Shown: piece after piece, positions 35,497-44,135 of the stretch
Position numbering within the stretch: the stretch's first letter is position 1
How the letters are laid out: every line of letters begins with the position of its first letter
Assembly: GCF_029076445.1 (NCBI RefSeq)
Contig: NZ_JARESG010000019.1
Location: 1-64,000 of the forward strand
DNA length: 64,000 nt
Reading direction: 5' to 3'
From: Pseudarthrobacter naphthalenicus
GTDB taxonomy: Bacteria; Actinomycetota; Actinomycetes; Actinomycetales; Micrococcaceae
Made by a program: the position numbers and the translations under genes
The notes under the pieces: generated by a model
Database searches by the model: none
What the model was told of the DNA's origin: nothing
The model's input: only the letters and a program-made list of their open reading frames with translations

Positions 35497-35960
35497 GGCT
35501 CGCGCCTGAGGACCGAGGCCAGGAGGCCCATCCCACCCACCAGGGTGACCAGCAGCGGCGCGAACAGGGGCGGGCCCATCTCCAGGTTGTAGCGCAGGTT
35601 GGACAGGCCGCCGGGCTTCTGCCGGATCCCCCGCAGATGCAGCCAGGTTCCCTGCAGCCCGTTGGCGATGATGGCCGCGCTCGCCAGCGGCAGTGCGGTT
35701 TTGGCCATGCCCCGGCTGAAGACACCCGCCACGCCCGCGGCGGCACCCACCGGGCCCAGGACCACGGGGACCCACATCCACTTGTTGCCGAAACTGGCTT
35801 TGTCATGTTCAAGGTAGATTTCCGCCGCCGTGACCAGGGCGCCGGCCGCCGTCAGGCCCGAGAGGGAGCGTTCGAACCGGCCGGTCTGCACGTTCCGGAT
35901 GAGCCGGTCGATGCCGTGGACCGTGCCGGTGACCGGATCCGTTGGTTGTCTGGTCTTCAT
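35493..35960 (-). CDS. Membrane protein heading the GMC oxidoreductase operon
   Basis: A 155-residue protein with about four membrane segments: near 34-48, 63-82, 88-103 and 131-150 (PPLFAPLLVTLVGGMGLLAS). It is likely the membrane partner or anchor of the dehydrogenase made by the next two genes, to which it is coupled by a 4-base overlap. It lacks CXXCH haem motifs, so it is not itself a cytochrome c. The start is 121 bp from the divergent marR gene. Confidence 0.7.
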   Translation of the reverse strand: MKTRQPTDPVTGTVHGIDRLIRNVQTGRFERSLSGLTAAGALVTAAEIYLEHDKASFGNKWMWVPVVLGPVGAAAGVAGVFSRGMAKTALPLASAAIIANGLQGTWLHLRGIRQKPGGLSNLRYNLEMGPPLFAPLLVTLVGGMGLLASVLRREP

Positions 35961-36058
35961 GATGCTCCTTGTCCGCGGGGCCGGCCTCCTGTTGGGGGTG
36001 CCTGCCCGCTCTGCCGTGGCGTCCGGTACTTGGCTTGACTCCGCGCAACCTTTGCAGT

Positions 36059-36073
36059 CCGGTAACTAACCGG
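36059..36073. promoter_or_regulatory. Candidate MarR operator
   Basis: CCGGT-N5-ACCGG inverted repeat eight bases before the marR start and within the divergent promoter shared with the dehydrogenase operon. Position suggests autoregulation. Confidence 0.4.
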
Positions 36074-36081
36074 GGAAACTA

Positions 36082-36588
36082 ATGCGTATGGACACACCTG
36101 CCGCATCGGAAACCCCCAGGGCGCCGGGAAGCCGGGAAATTGAAGCAGTGCTGGCTGCCGCGGACGTACTTCTGCGGGTCGTGGCCAGTTCGGTGGCCGA
36201 GGTGGAAGACATCGTCAACACGCCGCAGTTGCGCGTGCTGGTCCGTATCCACGTCCTCGGGCCCCAGAACCTGGGCGGCGTGGCCGCCGAACTGGGCGTC
36301 CACGCTTCGAACGCCACCCGCATCTGCGACCGCCTGGTGGCGGCGGGCCTGCTTGAACGCCGCGAGGATCCTGCGGACCGGCGGTACATCGTCCTGGAGC
36401 TGACCGGGAAGGGACAAACCCTGGTCAACACCGTGCTGGAGCACCGGCGGCAGGCCATCGCCGACGTGATTTCGCGGATGCCGGCCGGGCGCCGCCCTGC
36501 ACTGGCTGCGGCGATGGAGGCCTTCGCCGCCGCCGCCGGGGGCCACGGGACGTCCGACGGCCGTTTTACGCTGGGGGCCGGCGCCTGA
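36082..36588 (+). CDS. MarR-family transcriptional regulator
   Basis: A 168-residue winged-helix regulator. LGGVAAELGVHASNATRICDRLVAAGLLER is the DNA-reading region and DPADRRYIVLELTGKG the wing. ATG 36082 or 36088 could start it. It is divergent from the GMC oxidoreductase operon (35960 leftwards) and probably controls it and itself. Confidence 0.86.
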   Translation: MRMDTPAASETPRAPGSREIEAVLAAADVLLRVVASSVAEVEDIVNTPQLRVLVRIHVLGPQNLGGVAAELGVHASNATRICDRLVAAGLLERREDPADRRYIVLELTGKGQTLVNTVLEHRRQAIADVISRMPAGRRPALAAAMEAFAAAAGGHGTSDGRFTLGAGA

Positions 36589-36637
36589 ACGGGCCGGGAC
36601 CGGGAGTGGCAACCCATACCTCCATTGAACGGCGGTA

Positions 36638-36653
36638 ATTGCGGTGACGCAAT
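36638..36653. promoter_or_regulatory. Palindrome ATTGCG-N4-CGCAAT
   Basis: Perfect six-base arms around GTGA, in the convergent gap between marR and the aldose-epimerase gene. The same TTGCG-N4-CGCAA core is found at 38833-38846 before the glucose dehydrogenase gene. Confidence 0.5.
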
Positions 36654-36716
36654 AGTTGGCGGAAAGCACCGGAATGCTTGGGCTGCCACGGCGCCGGGTG
36701 CGCTGTTCATGTCCGT

Positions 36717-37712
36717 TCAGGTCCCTTGCCGCGGAGTGATGCCCCACTGACCCGTATGGGACTGCCCGGCATGGAGGGTGATCAGCCCTTCGCCCGAATT
36801 GAACGCGTCCGGAGCGCATGTCATTGGCTCGACGCCCAGGCCTGTCCGCCGCCGGTCGGGCTGGGGGAGGGTGTCCCCGGTGAAGATCTCCAGGTACGGG
36901 TACGTTTCGTCCGCCCAGAGCTCCACCGCCGCGGAGCTGTCGGGCCGCACGAGCCTCACCCGCGCCCGCCCGTCCGCGTCCCGGATCAGGTCCGTATAGG
37001 CGACGTCGATGTGCCGGGCGCCGAGCTGCCGGAGCTCACGCAGGTCATACTCCGTGCCGTCCACCCGCTCATGGCCCGTCGGAATGCCCCGGTCATCCAC
37101 TGGCAGGAAGGTCCGCCCCGGCACCTCGACCAATCCCGCGTCGATGGTCCCGCCCGCCAGTCCCAGGCTCAGGTAGGGGTGCGCCCCGGTGCCAAAGGGG
37201 CACGGGTCCGGGCTCCGGTTGGTGACTGTCGTGCGCACGCTCAGCCCGCCGTCGTCGAGCCCGTAGTCCAGGCTGCAGTCAAGCACCCATGGCCACCCCT
37301 GGCAGGAATGCAGCGTGTAAGCGAAGGAAATGCTGTCCTCCGATTGTTCCCGGACCTCCCAGTTCCGCCAGCGGGTAAGCCCATGGATGGCCCCGCTTTT
37401 CTCCGGCTCGCTGAGGTCCAGCTGATAGGTGCCGCCGTCCCACTCATACCTGCCGTTCCTGATCCGGTTGGGCCACGGAATAAGGGATTGTCCCCTGGCT
37501 CCCGTGCACATCTCCTCAGGACCGTATCCGTCCAGGAGGGGGCGTCCGTCCAGGAAATACCCGCGCAAAGCCCCGCCGACCTCCGTCAGCTGTGCGCTCT
37601 GCCGGCCGTGCCGGATTTCGTATTGCCGGCCGGAGGGGAGCAGATGGCCGCTGTTCCGCTCTGGCCCCTGCCGGGGCTTGGCGGGGGAGGAGGTCCTGGC
37701 TTCGGGGTTCAT
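36717..37712 (-). CDS. Aldose 1-epimerase family protein
   Basis: A 331-residue galactose-mutarotase-like enzyme that interconverts the anomers of glucose. SLIPWPNRIRNGRYEWDG, AIHGLTRWRNW and GTGAHPYLSLG contain the sugar-binding arginine and histidines; EIFTGDTLPQPDRRRTGLGVEPMTC (in parts: LEIFTGDTL, GLGVEPMTCAPDAFN) holds the catalytic glutamate. It overlaps the glucose dehydrogenase gene (ATG start inside its stop region), so mutarotation and oxidation of glucose are expressed together. Confidence 0.9.
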   Translation of the reverse strand: MNPEARTSSPAKPRQGPERNSGHLLPSGRQYEIRHGRQSAQLTEVGGALRGYFLDGRPLLDGYGPEEMCTGARGQSLIPWPNRIRNGRYEWDGGTYQLDLSEPEKSGAIHGLTRWRNWEVREQSEDSISFAYTLHSCQGWPWVLDCSLDYGLDDGGLSVRTTVTNRSPDPCPFGTGAHPYLSLGLAGGTIDAGLVEVPGRTFLPVDDRGIPTGHERVDGTEYDLRELRQLGARHIDVAYTDLIRDADGRARVRLVRPDSSAAVELWADETYPYLEIFTGDTLPQPDRRRTGLGVEPMTCAPDAFNSGEGLITLHAGQSHTGQWGITPRQGT

Positions 37713-38782
37713 GACTGCCTCTTTACAGTGCCGCCGTCCGCCTGGATTTCCAGGACCACCTTGACGTCGTGGGGATGGTGGTCGAAAGCCCCGGCGAAGT
37801 TGCCTAGCGGCACGCGGCGGGTGATGAGCCGCCGCAACCAGTCCGTGTCAGCAGCTGCCAGCGCCTTGGCGCCGGCGTCGTAGTGGCGCCGGTTGGCGTT
37901 GACGCTGCCAAAGACCACGCCGTTCATCAGCACCTCCTCGCGGTTCAGGGCGCCTACATCAACCCCTGTCCGCTTCCCGGTGCCGGAGACGCCGGTCAGG
38001 CACGTAATCGCGTCCTGGGCGCGGCAGCGCAGCGCATCGAGCACCACGGCGGTAACGCCCGTGCATTCGACCGTGACATCCGGTTTGAGGCCGGAGTCGG
38101 GAAGGGACTCGCTGTGATAGGTGGCGCCCAGATCCCGGACCAGCCCCGGTTTCGGGCCGTCCGTGACGACGTCGAAGACATGGACGTCCAGGCCCTGCTG
38201 GACACCCAGGAGGGCCGCAAGCAGGCCAACAGGTCCGGCTCCGGTTACGACAGCCAGGTGGGGATCGAAGTAGGCGCGCTGCCCGATCCGGCCGATCTGC
38301 TCCCAGGCTTTGGCCACGATGGTGGTGGGCTCCAGCAGCACGCCTGCCTCTTCCATCCCCGCGTCCAGTTTCACCATGGCCTGCGGTTCTGCGCGCCACC
38401 GCTCCCGGGCAAACCCGTCCCGGCCTTTGATGCCGTGCTCGGTGTACTTGCCGTTCAGGCACATATCCCACTCGCCGGCAGCGCAGGCTTTGCACGGTTC
38501 AGGGTCCGGCCGGCGGACAATGCCCACCACCAGGTCCCCTTCCGTCAGGCCGGAGTCCCGGGGAGCCTCCCGGACCCGGCCCAGGTTTTCATGGCCAAGA
38601 ACCAGGTAGTCCTGGCCGGGCGGAGCCTCCCCGTACGCCGCCGCGATGATTTCGGTGTCGGTGCCGCACAGGCCAACGGCGAGGGCTTCAACCAGGACCG
38701 GCCCCTGGCTGTCCGGTGGTTCCGGGATGCCGCGAAGCTGTAGTGAGTCCTTTTTCCCCGGCGTAACCGTCAATGCTTGCAT
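37709..38782 (-). CDS. Zinc-dependent glucose 1-dehydrogenase
   Basis: A 357-residue medium-chain dehydrogenase of the archaeal-type glucose dehydrogenase branch. The ATG at 38782 follows GAAGGAGAAG. Catalytic-zinc residues are in VGLCGTDTEI and LGHENLG, the structural-zinc segment is CKACAAGEWDMC and the NADP loop TGAGPVGLLAALL. It oxidises glucose to gluconolactone. The palindrome at 38833-38846 lies 50 bp upstream. Downstream it overlaps the epimerase gene. Confidence 0.88.
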   Translation of the reverse strand: MQALTVTPGKKDSLQLRGIPEPPDSQGPVLVEALAVGLCGTDTEIIAAAYGEAPPGQDYLVLGHENLGRVREAPRDSGLTEGDLVVGIVRRPDPEPCKACAAGEWDMCLNGKYTEHGIKGRDGFARERWRAEPQAMVKLDAGMEEAGVLLEPTTIVAKAWEQIGRIGQRAYFDPHLAVVTGAGPVGLLAALLGVQQGLDVHVFDVVTDGPKPGLVRDLGATYHSESLPDSGLKPDVTVECTGVTAVVLDALRCRAQDAITCLTGVSGTGKRTGVDVGALNREEVLMNGVVFGSVNANRRHYDAGAKALAAADTDWLRRLITRRVPLGNFAGAFDHHPHDVKVVLEIQADGGTVKRQS

Positions 38783-38832
38783 GTGCTTCTCCTTCAAGCG
38801 AAGGGTCATCTACCGCCAGTCTCCCGCGATAT

Positions 38833-38846
38833 TTGCGTTAGCGCAA
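38833..38846. promoter_or_regulatory. Operator-like palindrome before glucose dehydrogenase
   Basis: TTGCG-TTAG-CGCAA, perfect five-base arms, 50 bp upstream of the start codon. It resembles LacI/GntR-type operators and matches the core of the site at 36638-36653. No LacI- or GntR-type regulator gene is in the window. Confidence 0.55.
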
Positions 38847-38917
38847 CGGAATTTTGTGCGAGTCTGCCGCGCACGACTGGGAACCGGTCCGTGACGGCCG
38901 GGCTGGGCGTGTCTTGT

Positions 38918-40447
38918 CTAAACGACAGCGGCCAGCAGCAAGGTGAGCACGAACCCGACGATGGAGATCAGCGTTTCCATGACGGACCAGGTCTTGATCG
39001 TTTGTCCTACGGTCAGCCCGAAGTATTCCTTGACCAGCCAAAAACCCGCGTCGTTGACATGGGAAAAGAACAGCGACCCGGCACCAATGGCGAGCACAAC
39101 GAGCGCTATTTGAGCCGGAGGCAGCCCGGTTGCCACGGGCGCGATGATGCCTGCCGCCGTTACCGTCGCTACCGTTGCCGAACCTGTTGCCAGCCGAATG
39201 AGCACAGCGATGATCCATCCCAGCACCAGGGCGGACAGGCTGGCTGCCACGGCGATCTTGGCGATGGCCGTACCGGTGCCGCCGTCGACCAGAACCTGCT
39301 TGAAGCCGCCGCCTGCGCCGACGATGAGCATCACCCCGACAATCGGCAACAGGCTCTGGCCGATCTTCTTCGTCAGAACCGACGCCGAGAAGCCCACCCT
39401 TGTGCCGAAGGTGACCATGGCCAGGAGCACCGCCACCAGCAGGGCAAAGACCGGATCGCCGATGAAGTCCAGCAGCGGCCGCAGCGGGTCGCCTTTGTCC
39501 ATCCAAATGTCCGCCCCGGCTTTGATCAGCATGAGCACCAGCGGGGACAACAGGGTCACCAGGGTCCAGGCGAAGGATGGACTGCGGGTGGCGTCGGGAT
39601 CCTGAGCCTTGGCCAGGGGCGCGTCACCACCCCGCGGATCACCCCGGCGCGGACTGGCGGGTTGAGCACCCGAAACTGGAAGCTCCGAATTTTGTGCGTT
39701 GCCGCCGGCACCGACTGTCACGGCCAGTCCCGCCCCGGCGGCACCAATGGGTACCAGCCGTGCGGCAAGACGGCCAAACAAGGGACCGGCGATAATGACG
39801 GTTGGAACCGCAATCAGGAGGCCGAAGGCAAGGGTCACACCGACGTTGGCGTGCAGGATGCCGATCGCGGCCAAGGGGCCCGGATGCGGCGGGATGAATC
39901 CGTGGAGCACAGACAGGCCTGCCAGGGCCGGAATGCCGAGCAGCATGGCCGGCCCCTTGGAACGGTGCACGGCCAGCATCACAACCGGTATGAGCAGCAC
40001 CAGGCCGATCTCGAAAAACATGGGGATGCCGATGATGCCGGCGATCAGCGCCATCTTCCAGGGCAGCGTTGCCGGCCGGCCGTGGAGGAGGGTATCCACG
40101 ATCTTGTCCGCCCCGCCGGAATCTGCCAACAGCTTGCCCAGCATGGCTCCGAGTGCGATGAGGACGCCGACGTAGCCAAGCACACCGCCGACCCCGTTTT
40201 CGTAGGAGGTGGTCACTTTGTCCAGCGCAATGCCGGAGGCGATGCCCACGAAGAGCGCCCCAATACTCAGGGCCAGGAAAGCGTGCATTTTCGCCCAGAC
40301 GATCAGCAGGACAACAATCGCAATGCCGATGGCTGCAACGACAAGAACCTGGGTGTCATGGCCGTTCCATGGCTGGTTCATGAGGTCCGTGGTGCTGTCT
40401 GTGGCGACCCGGGTAGCGGGCCCGACGAGGCTGAGGCTTCCGTTCAT
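38918..40447 (-). CDS. gntP: Gluconate:H+ symporter (GntP family)
   Basis: A 509-residue permease with 12 or more hydrophobic segments. It has the GntP hallmarks GFIPPHPGPLAA, GIPMFFEIGLVLLIPV and SLFFSHVNDAGFWLVKEY. An insert of about 45 hydrophilic residues, rich in proline and aspartate, sits near 230-275. It brings gluconate into the cell. It lies 13 bp after the gluconokinase gene on the same strand, so import and phosphorylation are linked. Confidence 0.92.
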   Translation of the reverse strand: MNGSLSLVGPATRVATDSTTDLMNQPWNGHDTQVLVVAAIGIAIVVLLIVWAKMHAFLALSIGALFVGIASGIALDKVTTSYENGVGGVLGYVGVLIALGAMLGKLLADSGGADKIVDTLLHGRPATLPWKMALIAGIIGIPMFFEIGLVLLIPVVMLAVHRSKGPAMLLGIPALAGLSVLHGFIPPHPGPLAAIGILHANVGVTLAFGLLIAVPTVIIAGPLFGRLAARLVPIGAAGAGLAVTVGAGGNAQNSELPVSGAQPASPRRGDPRGGDAPLAKAQDPDATRSPSFAWTLVTLLSPLVLMLIKAGADIWMDKGDPLRPLLDFIGDPVFALLVAVLLAMVTFGTRVGFSASVLTKKIGQSLLPIVGVMLIVGAGGGFKQVLVDGGTGTAIAKIAVAASLSALVLGWIIAVLIRLATGSATVATVTAAGIIAPVATGLPPAQIALVVLAIGAGSLFFSHVNDAGFWLVKEYFGLTVGQTIKTWSVMETLISIVGFVLTLLLAAVV

Positions 40448-40460
40448 GGCGCTCCTCCGT

Positions 40461-41006
40461 TCAGCTCGGTTTCAGGCCGAGCTGATCGATGATTTGTTGG
40501 GCAATCACTCCGGGATTCGGTCCGACATCGACGCGGATTCCGGGCTCATCCTGGGTTAGCTCCTCGAGGTCGGCGAACTGACTCGACAACAGGCTCGCGG
40601 GCATGAAATGCGCGTGCCGCCCGGCCAGCCGCTCGCCGATCGTTGTCTCGGAGCCGGACAGGAAAACGAAGACGACGCCGGATCGCCGCCGGTTAATGAT
40701 CTTCCGGTAAGAGCGCTTGAGCGCCGAACACGTGATGACCCCGTTTTCCCCCTGATCCAGCCTCCGCTCGACCCAGCCGGCAACCTTCTCCAGCCACGGA
40801 TATCTGTCTTCATCCGTCAGTGGATGTCCTGCGGTCATCTTCTCGATATTTGCGCGGGGGTGCAGCGCATCGCCTTCTTCGAAGGCCCAGCCCAGCCGGC
40901 CGGCAAGGAGTGCGCCAACGGTGGATTTGCCGGACCCGGAGACGCCCATGACAACCAGTACCACCGGTTCAGCCAGGGGAGCCGTCGGCGCGACGCGCGG
41001 GTCCAT
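40461..41006 (-). CDS. gntK: Gluconokinase
   Basis: A 181-residue GntK-type kinase that makes 6-phosphogluconate. P-loop GVSGSGKST is followed by FEEGDALHPRANIEKM, ITCSALKRSYR and FLSGSETTIGERLAGRHAHFMP. The ATG at 41006 is preferred; an upstream in-frame ATG at 41066 would add 20 residues absent from the family. First gene of the pair with gntP. Confidence 0.9.
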   Translation of the reverse strand: MDPRVAPTAPLAEPVVLVVMGVSGSGKSTVGALLAGRLGWAFEEGDALHPRANIEKMTAGHPLTDEDRYPWLEKVAGWVERRLDQGENGVITCSALKRSYRKIINRRRSGVVFVFLSGSETTIGERLAGRHAHFMPASLLSSQFADLEELTQDEPGIRVDVGPNPGVIAQQIIDQLGLKPS

Positions 41007-41185
41007 GGAGCCATCTTGGCAGCACCGGAGCCCGGGCGCCAGAGCACAGGTCCATGCCATCGGCACGGACCTGGCAACCGTGGGTCACTGCGCTTTTAAC
41101 CTGGTCGCCTCCTGCCGTTGACTCTGTTCAGAGCCGCGAGGAGACTTTTATTTCGGGGGGGGTGCCTCGTCGAAAGGAGCCCCAA

Positions 41186-41791
41186 ATGCCGTGGCATGTC
41201 GAGGGTACCTATTTTGAGAATTGCAATTGCGACATGGCCTGCCCGTGCACCCTTTCAGGGCTAACGGCACCGGCCGACAACGAACGCTGCAACCTGGCCC
41301 TGGCCTTCCATGTCGAAACCGGCGAAGTGAACGGTGTCGAGGTGGGTGGTCTGACGGTCTGCGTTGTGGCCGATACTCCTGCCCTGATGAGTGATGGGGG
41401 CTGGAAAGTCGGAGTTCTGATGGACGCCGCAGCCTCGGCTGAGCAGGCCGAGGCGCTCGGTGCGGTCTTTGGCGGCCAGCTCGGCGGACCGATGGAAGGC
41501 CTCGCCCCCTTGATCGGCGAAATGGCCGGCATGGAGTCCCTAAAAATGGCCTACACCGACGACGGGCGTATCCACCAGGTCCAGGTTGGCAGTGCCGTGG
41601 ACATAGTGGTGGAGGACTTTGTGTCTCCACTGGATTCCACAGGACAAGGCGTGAAAGTCAGTGGCGTCGGGTTCCCGGCAGACACCCTGGCTGCCGGCAC
41701 CTCCAGCACCGCCCGCGTCGACGTGTTCGGAATGACGTGGGACAACAGCGGGAAGAACTCCTACTCCGCCCCCTTCGCCTGGTCCGCTTAA
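41186..41791 (+). CDS. DUF1326-domain protein
   Basis: A 201-residue cytoplasmic protein; the ATG at 41186 follows AAAGGAG. The conserved N-terminus is GTYFENCNCDMACPCTLSG, a Cys-rich site (C-x-C and C-P-C) suggestive of metal or thiol chemistry. VQVGSAVDIVVEDFVSPLD lies toward the end. Its TAA is directly followed by the GTG of a DUF2182 membrane protein, a recurrent pairing. Function unknown. Confidence 0.88.
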   Translation: MPWHVEGTYFENCNCDMACPCTLSGLTAPADNERCNLALAFHVETGEVNGVEVGGLTVCVVADTPALMSDGGWKVGVLMDAAASAEQAEALGAVFGGQLGGPMEGLAPLIGEMAGMESLKMAYTDDGRIHQVQVGSAVDIVVEDFVSPLDSTGQGVKVSGVGFPADTLAAGTSSTARVDVFGMTWDNSGKNSYSAPFAWSA

Positions 41792-42559
41792 GTGCCGGGC
41801 AGGGCCGGCCTTTCAGTCAGCCACCATGCAGCCGAGGTGGCGCTGATCGGTTGCGCCGCCCTGGCGTGGTATCTCACGGTCTCGGGTTTGGCGGACATGT
41901 CCGCGGGCCCGGGGACCATGGGGCTGGAGCTTTGGGGATTCCTCGGGGTTTGGACACTGATGATGGCAGCCATGATGTTGCCATCGCTGGCGCCTCTCAC
42001 ATCCACTTACCTGAGGACCATCCGTGCCGTCCGCAGCCCTCGGACCCGGGGCATCCGGACCACGGGCCTGGTCCTTGGTTACCTTCTGACGTGGATCGGA
42101 TTCGGCGTGATCGCCTACGCGGCCGCAGCGCTGGCTGCCCTGTTGGCTCAGGATGCGCCGGACGCCGCCCCGTGGGTGGGAGCCGCGGTCCTCGCGGTGG
42201 CCGGCGCCTACCAGTTGACCCCGCTGAAGGATTTCTGTCTGAGGCACTGCCGGTCGCCCGTTGCATTCCTGTTGCACGTGTCAGGGTACAAGGGCCGCCT
42301 GCGGGATGTCCGCGTTGGTCTTTACCACGGCGTGTATTGCGTGGGCTGCTGTTGGGGCCTCATGGTGGTGCTGGTTGCGGTCGGCGTGATGAACCTGGCA
42401 TGGATGGCGGTGCTCACGGGAGTGATTTTCCTGGAGAAGACATGGAAATATGGTCCTGTCCTCAGCCGCATCACTGGCGTCTCACTGATCGTTTTCGCGC
42501 TCTTCGTTCCGGCGCACCCGGAGCTCCTCCCCGGGCTCGTCATGTCCGCGCCCATGTGA
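41792..42559 (+). CDS. DUF2182 integral membrane protein
   Basis: A 255-residue membrane protein with about six segments, starting at a GTG immediately after the DUF1326 stop. It shows MAAMMLPSLAPLTSTY and the conserved TPLKDFCLRHCRSP and GVYCVGCCWGLM, whose cysteines are in loops near helix ends and may bind metal. Presumably works with the DUF1326 partner. No transported substrate is known. Confidence 0.86.
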   Translation: MPGRAGLSVSHHAAEVALIGCAALAWYLTVSGLADMSAGPGTMGLELWGFLGVWTLMMAAMMLPSLAPLTSTYLRTIRAVRSPRTRGIRTTGLVLGYLLTWIGFGVIAYAAAALAALLAQDAPDAAPWVGAAVLAVAGAYQLTPLKDFCLRHCRSPVAFLLHVSGYKGRLRDVRVGLYHGVYCVGCCWGLMVVLVAVGVMNLAWMAVLTGVIFLEKTWKYGPVLSRITGVSLIVFALFVPAHPELLPGLVMSAPM

Positions 42560-42616
42560 ACGAGGCACTATGAGGTAGGCGCACAGCGCTTTGTGACGAC
42601 GACGGGATGAGAATAC

Positions 42617-44083
42617 GTGACGACAATGCCTGCAGAGGGGGTCGGCTTCCGCTCGAAGCGCGGTCCCGTACTGATTTCCCTGATGCTTTCTACGGGCCTG
42701 GTGGCGATAGATGCGACGATCGTCGCGACGGCGGTGCCGTCGATCGTGCACGACGTTGGCGGGTTCACGTCTTTTCCGTGGCTCTTTTCTGCTTATCTCC
42801 TGGCCCAGGCGGTGTCGGTGCCCGTCTACGCCAAGCTCTCCGACGTCGTCGGCCGTAAACCCATCATCCTGATCGGGATCGGGCTCTTCCTGCTCGGTTC
42901 GGTCCTCTGCGGCTTGGCGTGGAGCATGCCGGCACTGATCGCATTCCGCGTCCTGCAGGGCCTGGGGGCGGGAGCAGTCCAGCCGATGGCGATCACCATC
43001 GCCGGCGACATCTACACGTTGACCGAGCGGGCGAAGGTGCAAGGCTACCTGGCGAGCGTCTGGGCGGTGTCCTCAGTGGTGGGCCCGACGCTCGGCGGCG
43101 TGTTTTCCGCGCTGGGCATGTGGCGCGGGATCTTCCTCGTGAACATCCCGCTGTGCCTCCTGGCGGGGTGGATGCTGATCCGAACCTTCCACGAGAACGT
43201 TCAGCGCACCAGTCACCGGATTGACTATCCGGGAGCAGGCCTGCTCACCGCCTCCCTGACACTGATCATTCTTGGGGCGCTCGAAGGCGGACAGGCGTGG
43301 GGCTGGACCTCCGCCATCAGCGTTGCGGTGTTCACCGGCGGCGCACTCCTTTTCGCCGTCTTCATCCTCGTCGAACGGAAGGCCGCGGAACCGGTCCTCC
43401 CCGCGTGGGTCATCTCCCGGCGACTGCTGGCGACGACGGCATTGATCTCTTTCGGCGTTGGAGCGGTCATGCTTGGCCTCACCTCGTACGTTCCCACGTT
43501 CCTCGAAGGTGCCCTCTCCACCTCCCCGGTCCTCGCCGGGCTCGCGCTGGCAGCCTTGACGATCGGCTGGCCAATCAGCGCGTCCCAATCGGGCCGGTTT
43601 TACCTTCGGCTGGGGTTCCGCAAGACCGCGATGATCGGCATTACCATCACGGTCATCGGTACGGCGGTCCTTGCCCTCACCGCCTCCGCACCCAGTGTTC
43701 TCCTGGTGGCTGCGAGTTGCTTCATCGTCGGGCTGGGACTGGGGCTCGTGGCCACCCCAAGCCTCATCGCCGCCCAGTCCAGCGTCGACTGGAATGAGCG
43801 TGGAGTCGTAACCGGGACGAATCTCTTCGCCAGGTCGATCGGCAGTTCCATCGGCGTCGCAGTTTTCGGGGCGGTCGCCAATGCGATCTTCGCGGGCACT
43901 CCCGGCGGCCACACGGACCCGCACACGGTCGTCGCTGCCTCCGGGGCTGTCTTCCTGGCCGTCCTCGCGGCCGCCGTTCTGACGGTGGTGGCCGTTATCG
44001 CGATGCCCGGCTCGGGCAAAAACCGCTCCAGCACCGACGCTCCGAGGGCCTCCGAGCACAGCCCGGCATCCTCCCCGGATTAG
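42617..44083 (+). CDS. MFS drug exporter, DHA2 (EmrB/QacA) family
   Basis: A 488-residue, 14-segment proton antiporter. VAIDATIVATAVPSIVHDVGG is motif D1 of DHA2 exporters, YAKLSDVVGRKPIILIG motif A and WRGIFLVNIPLCL motif C-like. It likely exports toxic organic compounds. The start is GTG at 42617 or ATG at 42626. No regulator gene is adjacent. Confidence 0.9.
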   Translation: MTTMPAEGVGFRSKRGPVLISLMLSTGLVAIDATIVATAVPSIVHDVGGFTSFPWLFSAYLLAQAVSVPVYAKLSDVVGRKPIILIGIGLFLLGSVLCGLAWSMPALIAFRVLQGLGAGAVQPMAITIAGDIYTLTERAKVQGYLASVWAVSSVVGPTLGGVFSALGMWRGIFLVNIPLCLLAGWMLIRTFHENVQRTSHRIDYPGAGLLTASLTLIILGALEGGQAWGWTSAISVAVFTGGALLFAVFILVERKAAEPVLPAWVISRRLLATTALISFGVGAVMLGLTSYVPTFLEGALSTSPVLAGLALAALTIGWPISASQSGRFYLRLGFRKTAMIGITITVIGTAVLALTASAPSVLLVAASCFIVGLGLGLVATPSLIAAQSSVDWNERGVVTGTNLFARSIGSSIGVAVFGAVANAIFAGTPGGHTDPHTVVAASGAVFLAVLAAAVLTVVAVIAMPGSGKNRSSTDAPRASEHSPASSPD

Positions 44084-44135
44084 GACAGGACCATACCGGG
44101 GGAATTTTCGGTCCGCGTCTGCGTTGGGTCTGGGT

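Noticed and set aside
38777..40492. 571-codon plus-strand open frame opposite the gluconate permease
   Set aside because: Glu/Gln/His-rich antisense text typical of a hydrophobic gene read backwards.
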